From contig MU867065.1 in the NCBI GenBank assembly GCA_033725935.1, positions 124,001-188,000 on the forward strand: a stretch of 64,000 nt of DNA, in the 5' to 3' direction. Source of the stretch: Cladorrhinum sp. PSN259. Taxonomy: Eukaryota; Ascomycota; Sordariomycetes; Sordariales; Podosporaceae. Under the pieces are notes generated by a model. The model was not told where the DNA came from, searched no databases, and saw nothing but the letters and a program-made list of their open reading frames with translations. The stretch's first letter is position 1. Each line of letters opens with the position of its first letter. The translations under genes and the position numbers were made by a program. Shown here piece by piece: positions 53,687-64,000 of this stretch.

Positions 53687-56600
53687 CTAATTGTAGTACT
53701 CATCCAACCACGCCCTCAAGTCACCAATGGTGGGGTACTCAAGGAACAAGCTACCAGAGACAACCACGCCGAGTTCGTCACGGAACTTTTCTGCGATGAC
53801 CAAGCTCATGAGCGAGTCGATGCCGAGTTCCGCAAAGCTGGCCTCATCAACCAATTCCTCGAGGTCGAGACCTGCCTCCGCGGCCACGATGTTGATGGCC
53901 TTGCTCGTGGTCGAATCTGCATCTGCTACTGGTGCGGCCGGCGCAGCAGCTGCGGGAGCGGGAGCCGCAGCCGGGGTTGGGGCTGGCGCAGCAGCGACTG
54001 GTGCCGGAGCAGCTGGTGCTGCGACCGGAGCCGGAGCCGGAGTCGAAGCGGGAGCCTTAGCCGGAGCCTTGGCTACAGGAGGTGCCTTGGAATCATCCGG
54101 TGCAGAGAAGAAGCGCGAGAGCAGGATGCGCGGGTACTTGTGGAACTCGATACCGCCCACCATACCAATGATGGCGTCGTCCTGCATGATGTACACGTCT
54201 CCGAAATATGTGGTCGGGTCATCGGCAGTGGGGATCATCTTGACATAGGACCGGTATTTGGCGCCCGGCGTGAGCTTCTTGGCGAACCGCATAGATTTCC
54301 ACCCAGGGGTGACGCAGAAGTTGGTCTTGGTGTCGATTGCGTCGGAGACGTTCATGATGAAGCCTGCCAGATGCGCCACGCTGTCGATGAAGTAGGGCGG
54401 CACCGTCCAGGATCCTGACTTGTCGGTGGTAAGAACAATGTCGGCAAAGGCCTCGAGCTCGTGGAGCACGACCGAGTGCATGCCGCGGTACTTGTCAGCG
54501 TAGTCGACCAGGTTGTTGGCAAAGAGCAGGTAGGCCATGTTGTGGGTGAAGCGGTTGGCGACTCCCGCCTGGGCGAGGCGCTCGAGGTCAGCGATGCGGC
54601 CATCCACGAGATGCTTCATCGGGATCCACGAGTCGAGCCACTCGGTCGCGTTGCCGAAGTAGAGGTTCGCATTGGCGAATGGCTCGTCAATGCTGCCATC
54701 GGCGTGGACGTTGTACCACGCGAGGTCGGCGACGTTGGTGTTGATGTCGGGCGTTGTGATGGAGACGCGGATGAGCTGCGGCTTGTCGAGCGACTGGTTC
54801 GCGACCAGGCCCTTGTAGACTTGGAGGTTGGCCATGTTCATGGGCACATCCTTGCTGGTCGACTTGAGCTTCTTGTACAAGTACTCGCCGAGAGTATAGG
54901 CAATGTCGGCATGGATTGACTGTTGAACATGTTAGCACGATGATATCATTGTATTTAAACCAGGTCAGCCTTACCGAGGTCACGACACCACATCCGTTCA
55001 TCTTGTGGCCCCAAGCAGCAGCACGGAAGTCGGTCTGCATAAGGTCGGACTGCATCACAACGGTTCCAGCTGAGCCGTTGAACTCCTGTTCGATGATCTG
55101 CTGAACGGTCGACGTGCTGAGAGGTGACTTGGGGAGGGCTGCTGCCGCCGCCCCAACCAGGGCCCCGTTGATCCCACTGATCCCCTTCTCGGCATCGTAG
55201 AATGTGTTGCCCTTGGTCAAGGACCAGTCTCCGTTGTACTGAATCCAGTAGTTCTTGTTGTTCCAGGCGTATGTGGGCAAGTCCAAAAGGGTAAGCTTCT
55301 TCTCAAAGGGCTTCTGGAACTCGTTCCAGCTGAAGGGGATGCCAGCGAGGTGAAGCGTGGCCAGACTCTGTGCCAGCGTGGTCCAGTTGTTCTCGCCTCT
55401 GCGGAGCGAGCCAACGGCGACATTTACGTTGGACAGGATGGACTTCACGAAGGCCATGCACACAGGGTGAGGTCCGATTTCAATCCAGGCCGTGTCATCC
55501 TCGATTGTGCCGATCTTGTGTGCCGTCTGCAGAGCCGCCAAGAAGTCGACCGTTCCTCTAGTGGCCCGGGCGATGTAGCTGCCATTGACTGACTTGTCGT
55601 CGAAGATGACCTTGTTGAGCAGGGGTGAAATGACAGGGATGAGTGGCTGGTGGAAGACAACGGCGCTGTTGGCAATCGCCTCCAAGTCTTCAAGAACCGG
55701 GTCGGTCTGGGCAGAGTGGAAGGCAAAGGCGACGTCCAGTTGGATGCACCTGAATCCAGCGGCTTCAAGTACTGGCACAATAGCTTCCATATCTTCGACA
55801 GAGCCGCTCAAGACGGTGTCCTGAGGTCCGTTAATGCAGGCAATCTCGTACGGCTTGCCTGCAGAGCCCTCCTTGATCTGGTCAGCAGAGGCTCGAACGG
55901 CAACCATCTTGTGGCTGCCAATGCGGCACCTCTCCTCCAGCATCTGAGCCCGCTTGCCAACCAAGAAGAGAGCATCGCTGGCGGAAAGCACACCCGCCAC
56001 ATGCAAAGCAGCATACTCTCCCAAGCTGTGGCCGACAACGACGTCAGGCTTGACACCCAAAGAGCCCCAGTATTTGGCGACGGCAATCTCAGTAGCGACC
56101 AAAGCCAGCTGAGTAATGACTGGCGAATGTGCGTGTTCCTTTGGATAGCTTCCGTCAAGGGCGGGGATGAATGAGGGGAAGCCTTGAGCCTGCGCAAGAG
56201 CATCAAGATGCTCGATTTGCGATTTGAAGTAAGGAGAGTCATGGTACAATTCCAAGTCGAACGACTTGAACGATGCTCCTTGGCCGGTGAAAGCGAATGC
56301 CACTGGAGGTGGGCCCAAGGCAGGAATCGGCTTGTGGGAGTCGACTTTTTCGAGCGCGCTTGTCAACTGCTTCTGGATTTGGCTGATGCTTGAAGCAGCC
56401 ACAGCCACGCGATAGTTGTGCTGATAGCGACGAGCGGTGAGAGAGTAAGAGAGATCCGCAACCGAGGTCTCCGGGTTCTTCTCCAAGTACGCAAGGATCC
56501 TCTCGAGATTGCCCTTGAGCGATATCTTGCTCTTCGCCGATACGGCGATAACATTTGTAGGACGGGTGTCCACTTCGGTCAGCTCGCGGATCGGTCCATC

Positions 56601-59189
56601 CTCAATGATAACCGCCGTGTTGCCACCAGCAGCGCTGAAGTTGTTGACAGCCGCAAGTCTCTTCTTTCCGGGCAGACGAGGCCACTCTTGCTTGGTGAGA
56701 GCAATGTTGAGGTTGCGCTTATCCATGTCCTTGGGAAACTTGGGGTTCAGGCTGTTCTTGATACCAACATGAGGGGGGATAGCGTTCTTCTTCATCATTA
56801 GGAGCACCTTCATGAGAGCAGTGACTCCGGCAGCGGCTTCAGAATGTCCAACATTCGACTTGACTGCTCCGATGTAGAGAGGATTCTTGGAACTGCGTCT
56901 CTTGGTGAGAGGGGCGAAGACATTCATCACGGACTGAATCTCCTCGTGGTCACCAGCCTGCGTTCCAGTTCCGTGCATCTCGACGTAGCTAACATCCAGC
57001 GGGTCAATAGCAGCCCGGTTGAGGGCCGCCCTGCTGAGGTATGCTTGATGTCCGGCATGGGGATGTGTAATAGACACAGCTTCGGCAGAGTGGTTGGTGC
57101 CGGCAGCTACGATGACACCAAGAATGTTGTCATTGTCAGCCTCGGCATCCTCAAGGCGCTTCAGAACGATGGAACCGATAGCATCGGCACGGCAGTAACC
57201 ATCGGCCTCAGAATCCCAGGTCTTGCAGGCGTTGGGGGTTTTGGTCAGGAAGTGGCCCTGGCCGAGTCCGGCAAAACCGTCCGAGTTGGTCAGAACGTTC
57301 ATGCCACCGGCGACGGCCATGTCGCTATCTCCACTCCACAGAGACGTGCAAGCAACCTGAATTGTAGCCAAACTCGAGGAGCAAGCGGTATCGATGCTGT
57401 AGCTTGGTCCAGAGAACTTGAAGAAGTAGTTGATGCGACCAGGACCAAACGCTCGGCATCCGCCAGGAATAAAGTAGGTGCTGACTTCCTGTCCGGAGTT
57501 AACCTCTCGGTAATCGTCACTAGCCTGGCCGTAGAAAGTTCCGATGCGATGCAAATCCGTAGAAGCAGTTCTGTTTGCAACGTAGCCGGCTCTCTCAAGG
57601 GCTTCGTAAGCAGTGACGAGGGCTAACCGCTGCATAGGATCGGTCTGCTCGGCTTCGCGGGGGGACATGTTGAAGAATGCAGCGTCAAAAAGGCCGGGTT
57701 CGTCGATGAAGCAGCCATACGATGTAGGGCTGGTGTTCATCCGCTTGCCGGTAGGGTCGCAATGTGACTCAACATCAAACCTGTCGGCAGGGATTTTCCT
57801 GTGCACGTCGAGGCCGCTTTCCAGCAGTTCCCAAAACTTTTCAGTGTCGGTCGCTCCGCCTGGCAGGCGGCATGACATGCCGACGATGGCGATCTTGGAT
57901 TGTGATGCATGTCTTGGGCCTCCCTCAACCTCATCTTCGGTCGAGGTGTGGACCCAGGGAATAAGTTCTTGGGTTGTCGTCTCCAAGTCTGGGAACTTGT
58001 CGACCAGGGCAGCTGTGAGGTCCCGGATGGGAAGAGACGCTCTGAAAACTAGGATTTGGCACTCGCTTGCCCCAGCATTGCGGGCATGCTGAAGAACACC
58101 GTCAATGACACTGTCCCAACGGATAGCCTGGGTCATAATCTCCCGGATGATGTTCTCCAGAAGTTCTGCGGCGCTGGCGGCAGGGAACGGCCTTCCTGTA
58201 GCTGTGGAGTAGATGGGGACGCGAGGCGTATATTTCGAGTTGAGCACCTCCAAGGAAGGTGTCCTAACGACCTGGTGGACATTCTCGTCGGTGTAGATGT
58301 GGGCGGCATGGCAAAGGCCGCCGTAGACCGGCAGGGCAATGTGCTTGCGGCTTTCAAAGAATTCTTCGTGGACCAAGATCTTCTTCAACCTGGCGGGGGG
58401 GCCGCTGATGGTGACTGAAGTGGCGCTCAAGGCGCTGATGAAAATCTTGCTGGTCTCGGGGGTCTTCTCCCTGGCGCGTACAACGTCAAGCTCATGCTGG
58501 ACTTGCTCGGCGGTGACATCAGGAATGACGTATGCCCACGAATCCGGGGTACCTTTTTCCTCGGGATCCCTAGGCTGCAGATTGCGAGAGACATCGTCCA
58601 CCAACACTCCAAGACGGAACGCCAGCCGGATGACTTGGGCACCGGTGACGGCAAGGTCTGCAACAGTCGGGGCGAGTGCGAGCGCAGCCGAGGCAACGAG
58701 TCCAATGCCCAGGCCAGCGAGGGCAGTGCTCACAGTATCCAAGTCGAAAGCATCTGGAGAGTTCTCATAGTGTCTGGGAGAAAATTAGCAAGTTTCTCGA
58801 ATTGCGGCATCACCTGAATTTGCTTACCCAATAAGAGACCCAATCTCAACGAGGATGAGAAGAACGCCGTCGATAGACCCGCAGAGAGGGCCCTCGCGCA
58901 GTTCAGTAAAATCGACAAAGTCCAAAACGGACTCGAAGGTGGGAACCTGTGCCTTGAGGACGGTGGGCAGGTTGCGCACCTCTTGGCGGATGGCGAGGGT
59001 GGCTTCTTCAAAGAACCGGGCAAGGACGGGATGTCTCCTGTCCTTGCTGTGGCGGCGGAGCTCCCGCAACAGCTGGGTGAGGTCGTCGTGGGGGAACTCG
59101 TTGCTAAAGTAGACGAGCTTCATCTTCAACAGATTGACTAGTTCACCCTCGCTGGAAGTGTCGGAGCGGCTTGGGGTATAGATAGTCAT
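53687..59189 (-). CDS. mdpG: Non-reducing polyketide synthase SAT-KS-AT-PT-ACP
   Basis: Exons 59189-58828, 58773-54975 and 54919-53687 (introns 54 and 55 bp) give 1797 residues in frame. The first intron yields SLIGHYENSP. Domains: SAT about 1-390; KS about 414-830 with active Cys585 (DTACSSS) and His motifs HGTGT and VGHSEAAAG; malonyl AT about 945-1260 with Ser1037 (GHSLGEY); PT about 1340-1640 with its catalytic His at 1377 (GHKMNG); an Ala/Pro-rich linker of about 60 residues; and one ACP with Ser1756 (GIDSL). There is no thioesterase. This architecture and length match MdpG/ACAS-type synthases that make atrochrysone-type octaketides released by a separate metallo-beta-lactamase. The SAT reads GLGIG where active SATs have GxCxG, so starter transfer by a Cys is not expected. 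A consensus AflR site lies 205 bp upstream. Confidence 0.96.
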
Positions 59190-60226
59190 GGTCTGTTACC
59201 GCTGCCGGGAGGTGATGCTGGAACTTTGGACTTGGATTCCATGATTCTTTACACTAAATAGTCGAGGCCTTGAGTGAGATATTTGCGTTGTTTGGTGAGC
59301 ATATCGCCAGAAGGAGCATGTTGCCGTGGCCGATGCCCGACAAGACGCGGATTGTTTTGGTGGGGGGATTGCGGAATGCACGGCAGGCCTGCATCGGACA
59401 GCGAGTTGCTGTAGCGGACCCTGTCGGACCCTGTCGGGGACTTGGAGGTGATAAGCATCGGCTCACGGGTTTGGCTGGAGATATGCGCTGCGTACCTTGC
59501 ACGGGCAGGGTGCAGATTTGGGTGGCCCAGACGTCGTTGCATGCTTACTGGATGGATTAGGTAACTTCGGTGTAAAGAGAGATTGGCCAAAGTTGCCGTA
59601 TGTTCGGCGGAGATGGATGCTCGGAGGAAGACGGGCAAGTTTGCTGGCCGTTGATTCTGGCCAGGATGCCAAGCTCCATCAGCACCTTGGCAGGTGCACC
59701 CTCGAAGACCGCAGCGTGGCGTGGGACCAATTGGATACCCTGGAAGCCTAGCCACTTTCAAAACCTAAAACCTCTTCCTCTGGAGAGCTTAAATTTGAAG
59801 GTCACAGATCGGTAATCACGGGTTTAACAGGGAAATAGCGCTTGATCGGTAGTGGGTACCTACCTGCCTAGGCACCTACCTATCACCTACGCCTACCACC
59901 TATACCCGATTGGCAGTCCCGCCATCCCGTCCTTTCCACAGCCCTGCAGGACCACTCTCGACACTTCGAGGTTTGTCGCCGATGACACAATTTAACGTTA
60001 AATTTCCTTAAACAAGTAAATGCGGTAAGGTTTTCCAGGTTCTCATCCGTTTTGACAAAAATGTTTACTCATGGGAAGTGACCCAGGTGGTCGGTTCATG
60101 GCATGCATTGATGGTGGAGTGGAGTGATGTATCTGTGTGAAGTACTTTTATAACTCTTAAATTTGAACCAGAGGTTCTTTTGCAACCGCAATAATTATAT
60201 GACGGGTACTCGTTCTAAGAAGCTGT
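59190..60226. promoter_or_regulatory. PKS promoter region
   Basis: About 1 kb between the PKS start and the 3' end of the dehydratase gene. It carries the consensus site at 59394, a duplicated GACCCTGTCGG near 59418-59440, and a CCTACC/CACCTA-rich stretch at 59858-59910. No gene. Confidence 0.6.
59394..59404. promoter_or_regulatory. AflR consensus site TCGGACAGCGA
   Basis: Full match to TCGSWNNSCGR, 205 bp upstream of the PKS start codon. Confidence 0.65.
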
Positions 60227-60807
60227 CTACTTTTCTCCAAATAGCTCCTCGCCCTCAATAAAGATCTTGGCGTAGTCAAACTCGCCCCAACGAACGCCCG
60301 GCTCGACTCCAGCAAACTTCCAAACCCCATCGACCTTGCGGTACCATATCTTAGCATTGCCGTGACCATGTCCCTGCATTGACACCTTTGTCAACGCGTC
60401 GTCTGCGTACTTTTGATGAGCCACACGCATCTGGTGGTAACCCGTGATCTCGGTCTCGCTGGTCTGCTCCCACCGTGCCGCTCCGCCGACAAAGTGCTGC
60501 GTCTTGAGCCGCAGGTTTCCGAGGAACTTTGGGCTGGATGCCATGCCGATAAACTCCTGGTAGGGCATTGCCTCCCAGAGCTTGTTGAGGAAGGAGCGGT
60601 AGTCAACCTGTTCATGATTCATCAAGTCAGGACCGCGCGTCTGATTACCTGATTTTGGCTCAAAATTAGAACACAAAGACTCACCCGCAGGGTAGGAGCA
60701 ACGCATTTTGCAAGGCGTTCCCAGTCTTTGGTGTCGTAGCTCTCCGCCCACTCGTAGAGAGCGGCTTGGCAGCCAAGGAGGTCTGAGAGTACGGGTTGGG
60801 ATGACAT
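60227..60807 (-). CDS. mdpB: Scytalone dehydratase-like enzyme
   Basis: Exons 60807-60685 and 60607-60227 (77-bp intron) give 167 residues, the usual size. The family pattern is intact: YEWAESYDTKDWERL with the active-site Tyr-Asp, VDYRSFLNKLWEAMP, TQHFVGGAARW with the first catalytic His, GYHQMRVAHQ, GHGHGNAKIWY with the second His region, and GVWKFAGVEPGVRWGEFDY. This alpha+beta barrel dehydrates reduced hydroaromatic intermediates. In emodin-type clusters the MdpB homologue works with the MdpC-type reductase to remove a phenolic oxygen. A TCG-N5-CGA site stands 221 bp upstream of the start. Confidence 0.93.
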
Positions 60808-61748
60808 GATGACGATGATGGCTGACCAACAAGGCAGAAGTGAAACTGAATGGAATGGAAATGGGAATTGTCGGATATTGGTTCAATGCAAACTCACCGA
60901 GATAATGGAAACAGCTGAGGCCTCTCTTTAGCTGACGAACAGCCATAGATGGAAGGAGTCACAGCGGTTGGCGGGGACCGGTTCCCCGAAGCTTGAACGC
61001 CAATCTCCGAGGGTGAGCGGCACGGTCTCGGGGACCGATGCCCGGTGACTGGATTTCTACGGATCGTACGCAATGCACACAGCCCCACGCATAATCCAGT
61101 CTTCCGTAAGCTGCAGGGCTGCAGGGGGGACTTGTTTTATCGAAGAAAAAAAGAACCTTGGAAGGAAAAAAAGAAGCTGACAATGTAACCGCGGGTTCCG
61201 ACAGGAACATACAGTATGCAGTCATGACATTGTCGATCAGGCCACTCCACACACGTGGCGTCCCGTGTGCATGATGCAGCTGCGGCACAACCCTTCCATC
61301 GGTATCGTAGCCAAGCAAACAGGTCACTCTCTGTACCTATTATTCTTGGTTCTTCTGTTATTCATGCCACGTGAAGCCTAGTAGCTGAGGACCCCAACTG
61401 CACCCAGGGAGCCAGCAGCCTAACGTGCGGCGCGGTCGGGGAGACTCTAGGATTTCTTAGAACCAGTATCGGGGTTATGGTGGTGCAACTGAGGCACAAA
61501 TCGAGCGAGTCAGGTCATGGCATACCAATCCTACGGGAAGCAGCGGGGACATGGAGGACCTGAGTATGGACCTTTGCTAGCTACCTGGCTGTTCCTGGGT
61601 AAGGGATAGCTCGAGGATTTGAGGATTTAAAGAGCTGGCTGCTCCTCCTGATTCCAGAAGAAATGAATAGACCATCCAGCATCCGCCTCTCAGTCTCAGT
61701 CTCAGCTTTCCATCAGACAAGACTTGGATTGAATATTCTGCCTTCGCC
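60808..61748. promoter_or_regulatory. Bidirectional region, dehydratase and GMC genes
   Basis: 940 bp between divergent starts, with the regulator site at 61028 closer to the dehydratase. Nothing resembling a second site was found near the GMC start. No gene. Confidence 0.55.
61028..61038. promoter_or_regulatory. AflR-type site TCGGGGACCGA
   Basis: TCG-N5-CGA, differing from TCGSWNNSCGR only at W. Upstream of the dehydratase gene and possibly also serving the divergent GMC gene. Confidence 0.55.
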
Positions 61749-63562
61749 ATGACCTTCACGATCAAATCCCTGGTTGCATTTGCAGCTCTCGTAGCTGCAG
61801 TGCCAAAGCCTCCCGGCCAAAAGCCCCCCGGGCCCAGAGACACGTCGGCCGACTATGTCATCGTTGGAGGTGGCCCTGCAGGCTTTGTCTTGGCCGAGTA
61901 CCTCTCTCGGGACCCCAAGCTCAAGGTCGTGCTTCTCGAAGCCGGCCCGGATGGCGATACCGACCCGAACCTGACCAGTACGTTGGGAAGATCCATCTAG
62001 AGTAACACGAACCATTGCTGACCGCATTCACTTTTGTAGCACCTGCCAATTTCATGAACACTCTGCGTTATACCTGGCCCTACTTCTCCCAGCCAGACCC
62101 CAATCTTGGCGGAGAGGCGCCTAATATCGCTCAGGGCAAGGGCCTGGGCGGTGGATCCGCAAACAATGCCATGTTGTACTGCAGAGGAGCATCATCCGTC
62201 TTTGACGAATGGGCCAGCATCTCTGGCAACCAGGGCCTGAAGTGGAGCACCCTCGTCGACTCGTTCAAGGCCACCACCCACTGGAAGGACGGCTTGGGCG
62301 CCACCTACGTCCAGCCCGTCAACACCAGCCTGCTCGGCAACGGGCCCCTCGAGGTCACCCGCCAGCGCCAGCAGCTCACGCTCGACCAGCCCTTCGCTGA
62401 CAAGGTTGCGTCCACCTACAACCTTCAGACCATCGACTTCATCTCCGGCGCCGGCATCGGCATCAGCCAGGCCCTGCAGACCATCCGCGCCACCAACAGC
62501 ACCCGCATGTACGCTTACAACACGTTTGGCTACCTGGCCAACACGCGCTCCAACTTTGAGCTGCACCACGATGCCTGGGTCATGAATGTCGGCTTCACCG
62601 GCAAGACGGCCGACAAGGTCACCTACAACGACACAACCACGGGAGCCATCAACACCATCAAGGCCAAGGAGGTCATCATCACCGCCGGCGCCATCAACAG
62701 CCCGCACATTCTCATGCTTTCCGGAGTCGGCCCCGCCGACCACCTCCGCTCGCGCGGCATCAAAGTCGTCCAGGATACCCCCCAGGTCGGCCAGAACCTC
62801 ATCGATCATCATTACGCTGTTGTGCAGTACGAGGCCAAGTCCTCCGTCGAGACCATCTGGCAGATCTTTGAGAACAAGACCCGCAGCGAAATCGAGAAGG
62901 CCAAGTACCAAGCCGACGGCAGCGGTATCCTTGGAACCATCGTCGGCGACGTCTCCGGCGCCTTCCGCCTTCCCGACTCCGTCTTCGCCGGCAAGGGCAA
63001 CTTCCACAAGAGCCTCCCCGCCGACCGCCCGCACATGGCCTTCCAGTACTTTGCCGGCCCCTTCCTGCCCGGCCCCAACGTGAGCATGGTTTCCGCCTTT
63101 GCCGCCGTCGTCCAGCCCGAGGGAAGCGGCCACATCGAGCTCAAGTCGTCAAGCTACAAGGACGCCCCGCTCGTCTTCTCCAACTACTGGGGCAGCGAGG
63201 CCGACAAGGCGGCCGTCATGTGGGGATACAAGCAGCTGCGCGCCGTCTTCCGCTCCCCCGAGATCTTTGACAAGTATCTGGTCCGTGAGCTCAACCCGGG
63301 CAACGACGTCCAGACCGACGAGCAGCTCTGGACGTCCCTGCAGAAGGTATCCAACAGCTGGCATCACCCCGTCGGAACCACCGCTCTCGGTACCGTCCTG
63401 GACGCCAACTGGCGCGTCAAGGGCTTGAAGGGCCTGCGCGTCGTCGGTGCCAGCGCCTTCCCCAAGATTACCACCTGCGCCACTCAGGGTACCGTCTATG
63501 CCATCGCCCATCGCGCTGCGCTGGACATTGCCTCGGCTGATCGTGTTTGCCAGCGTTGCTAG
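61749..63562 (+). CDS. Secreted GMC-family flavin oxidoreductase
   Basis: Exons 61749-61977 and 62040-63562 (62-bp intron) give 583 residues. An N-terminal signal peptide (MTFTIKSLVAFAALVAAV) precedes the FAD dinucleotide fold YVIVGGGPAGFVLAEYL. GMC signature 1 is visible as GKGLGGGSANNAMLYCRGA and signature 2 as GAINSPHILMLSGVGP. The C-terminal catalytic segment has the expected first His in WHHPVGTTALG. The second catalytic His/Asn position, usually in a GHTQ-like motif, reads CATQ here. Versicolorin B synthase, also a GMC homologue in an AflR-type cluster, catalyses a non-redox cyclisation, so oxidation of the pathway product is only one option. Cluster membership is inferred from position. 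Confidence 0.9.
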
Positions 63563-64000
63563 TTTTGCAAGCACGCAGTTGAGGGGGAGGAGGAGGAGTA
63601 GTACTTTTTCTTGATGGATCTTGATCCTACTTGTGTTTTTTTTTATCTGTCTTTTTGTGTGGCTTTTTGGAAATTATACTCTGGATCATATGTGCGCGAT
63701 ATAGATCTTCTCCTTTGTCCTGTTTTTTTCTTTCTTATACACTTTCAAGATCAGGCAACTGAGACGATAGACAAATAAAAACTACTTGGTAGCGCTACGT
63801 TACTACCGTGTAAACAATCAGAGTTACAATGTGAACCTTGTGTTGGTGATTATGATAAACAAAGTGCTTATGGTATCTAGAGCAGTGAAAAGAATCTGGC
63901 GGTGGCTAATCAGGGTAACTTGCCTTTTCAGGACGAGCTGGTTCTTTGGGGGAAAATTGCCTTCAATCGTCTAGATTCTTAGAATAACTGCGCTTCTTAA
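63563..64000. other. Right edge, 3' region of the GMC gene
   Basis: T-rich presumed 3' untranslated sequence, then nothing recognised up to the window end. Confidence 0.5.

Noticed and set aside
56844..57626. 260-codon open frame antisense to the PKS
   Set aside because: Lies entirely over the KS-coding exon. Third-position bias of the PKS keeps the opposite frame open; no motif.

Overview
The window looks like nuclear DNA of a filamentous ascomycete (Pezizomycotina). Genes carry short introns of 50-90 bp with GT..CTAAC/CTGAC..AG signals, and the families present are typical of that group: an AA9 lytic polysaccharide monooxygenase, a HeLo-like/NB-ARC/TPR NLR, a Zn2Cys6 regulator of AflR type and a non-reducing polyketide synthase. 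The species cannot be named from the sequence alone.

Layout. (1) 1-1889 is gene-poor. (2) 1890-6945 is a compact divergent pair: a cytochrome P450 on the minus strand and, on the plus strand, an 833-residue protein in which a class I terpene cyclase is fused to a PRISE-type (progesterone 5-beta-reductase/iridoid synthase-like) reductase. I know of no described enzyme with this architecture, and it is the most novel object here. (3) 7529-28251 is ordinary chromosome: an NLR, an AA9 LPMO, a tiny Cys-rich metallothionein-like protein, a small mitochondrial-type membrane protein, a decayed gene with three TAA stops, a UDP-galactose-type transporter, the meiotic helicase HFM1/MER3 and two membrane proteins. 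(4) 28.8-31.6 kb holds a frameshifted coiled-coil gene and simple repeats. (5) 31666-63562 is an anthraquinone-type polyketide cluster of 13 genes resembling the monodictyphenone/emodin (mdp) family.

How the cluster should work (inference from families). The PKS (SAT-KS-AT-PT-ACP, no thioesterase) builds an octaketide-type chain. The metallo-beta-lactamase protein releases it, the EthD protein decarboxylates it and the DUF1772 protein oxidises the anthrone to an emodin-type anthraquinone. The versicolorin-reductase-like SDR and scytalone-dehydratase-like enzyme, probably with the NmrA-like protein, are the set used for deoxygenation towards chrysophanol-type products. The GST, two further SDRs and a secreted GMC oxidoreductase would tailor the product. 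An AflR-like/AflS-like pair is transcribed divergently from one intergenic region. Five exact TCG-N5-CGA sites plus one TCG-N5-CGG site lie upstream of cluster genes and fit the known AflR consensus. I found no such site between the P450 and the terpene cyclase gene, which argues that the two systems are separately controlled. I see no Baeyer-Villiger monooxygenase, O-methyltransferase, P450 or transporter inside the cluster, although it may continue past the right edge.
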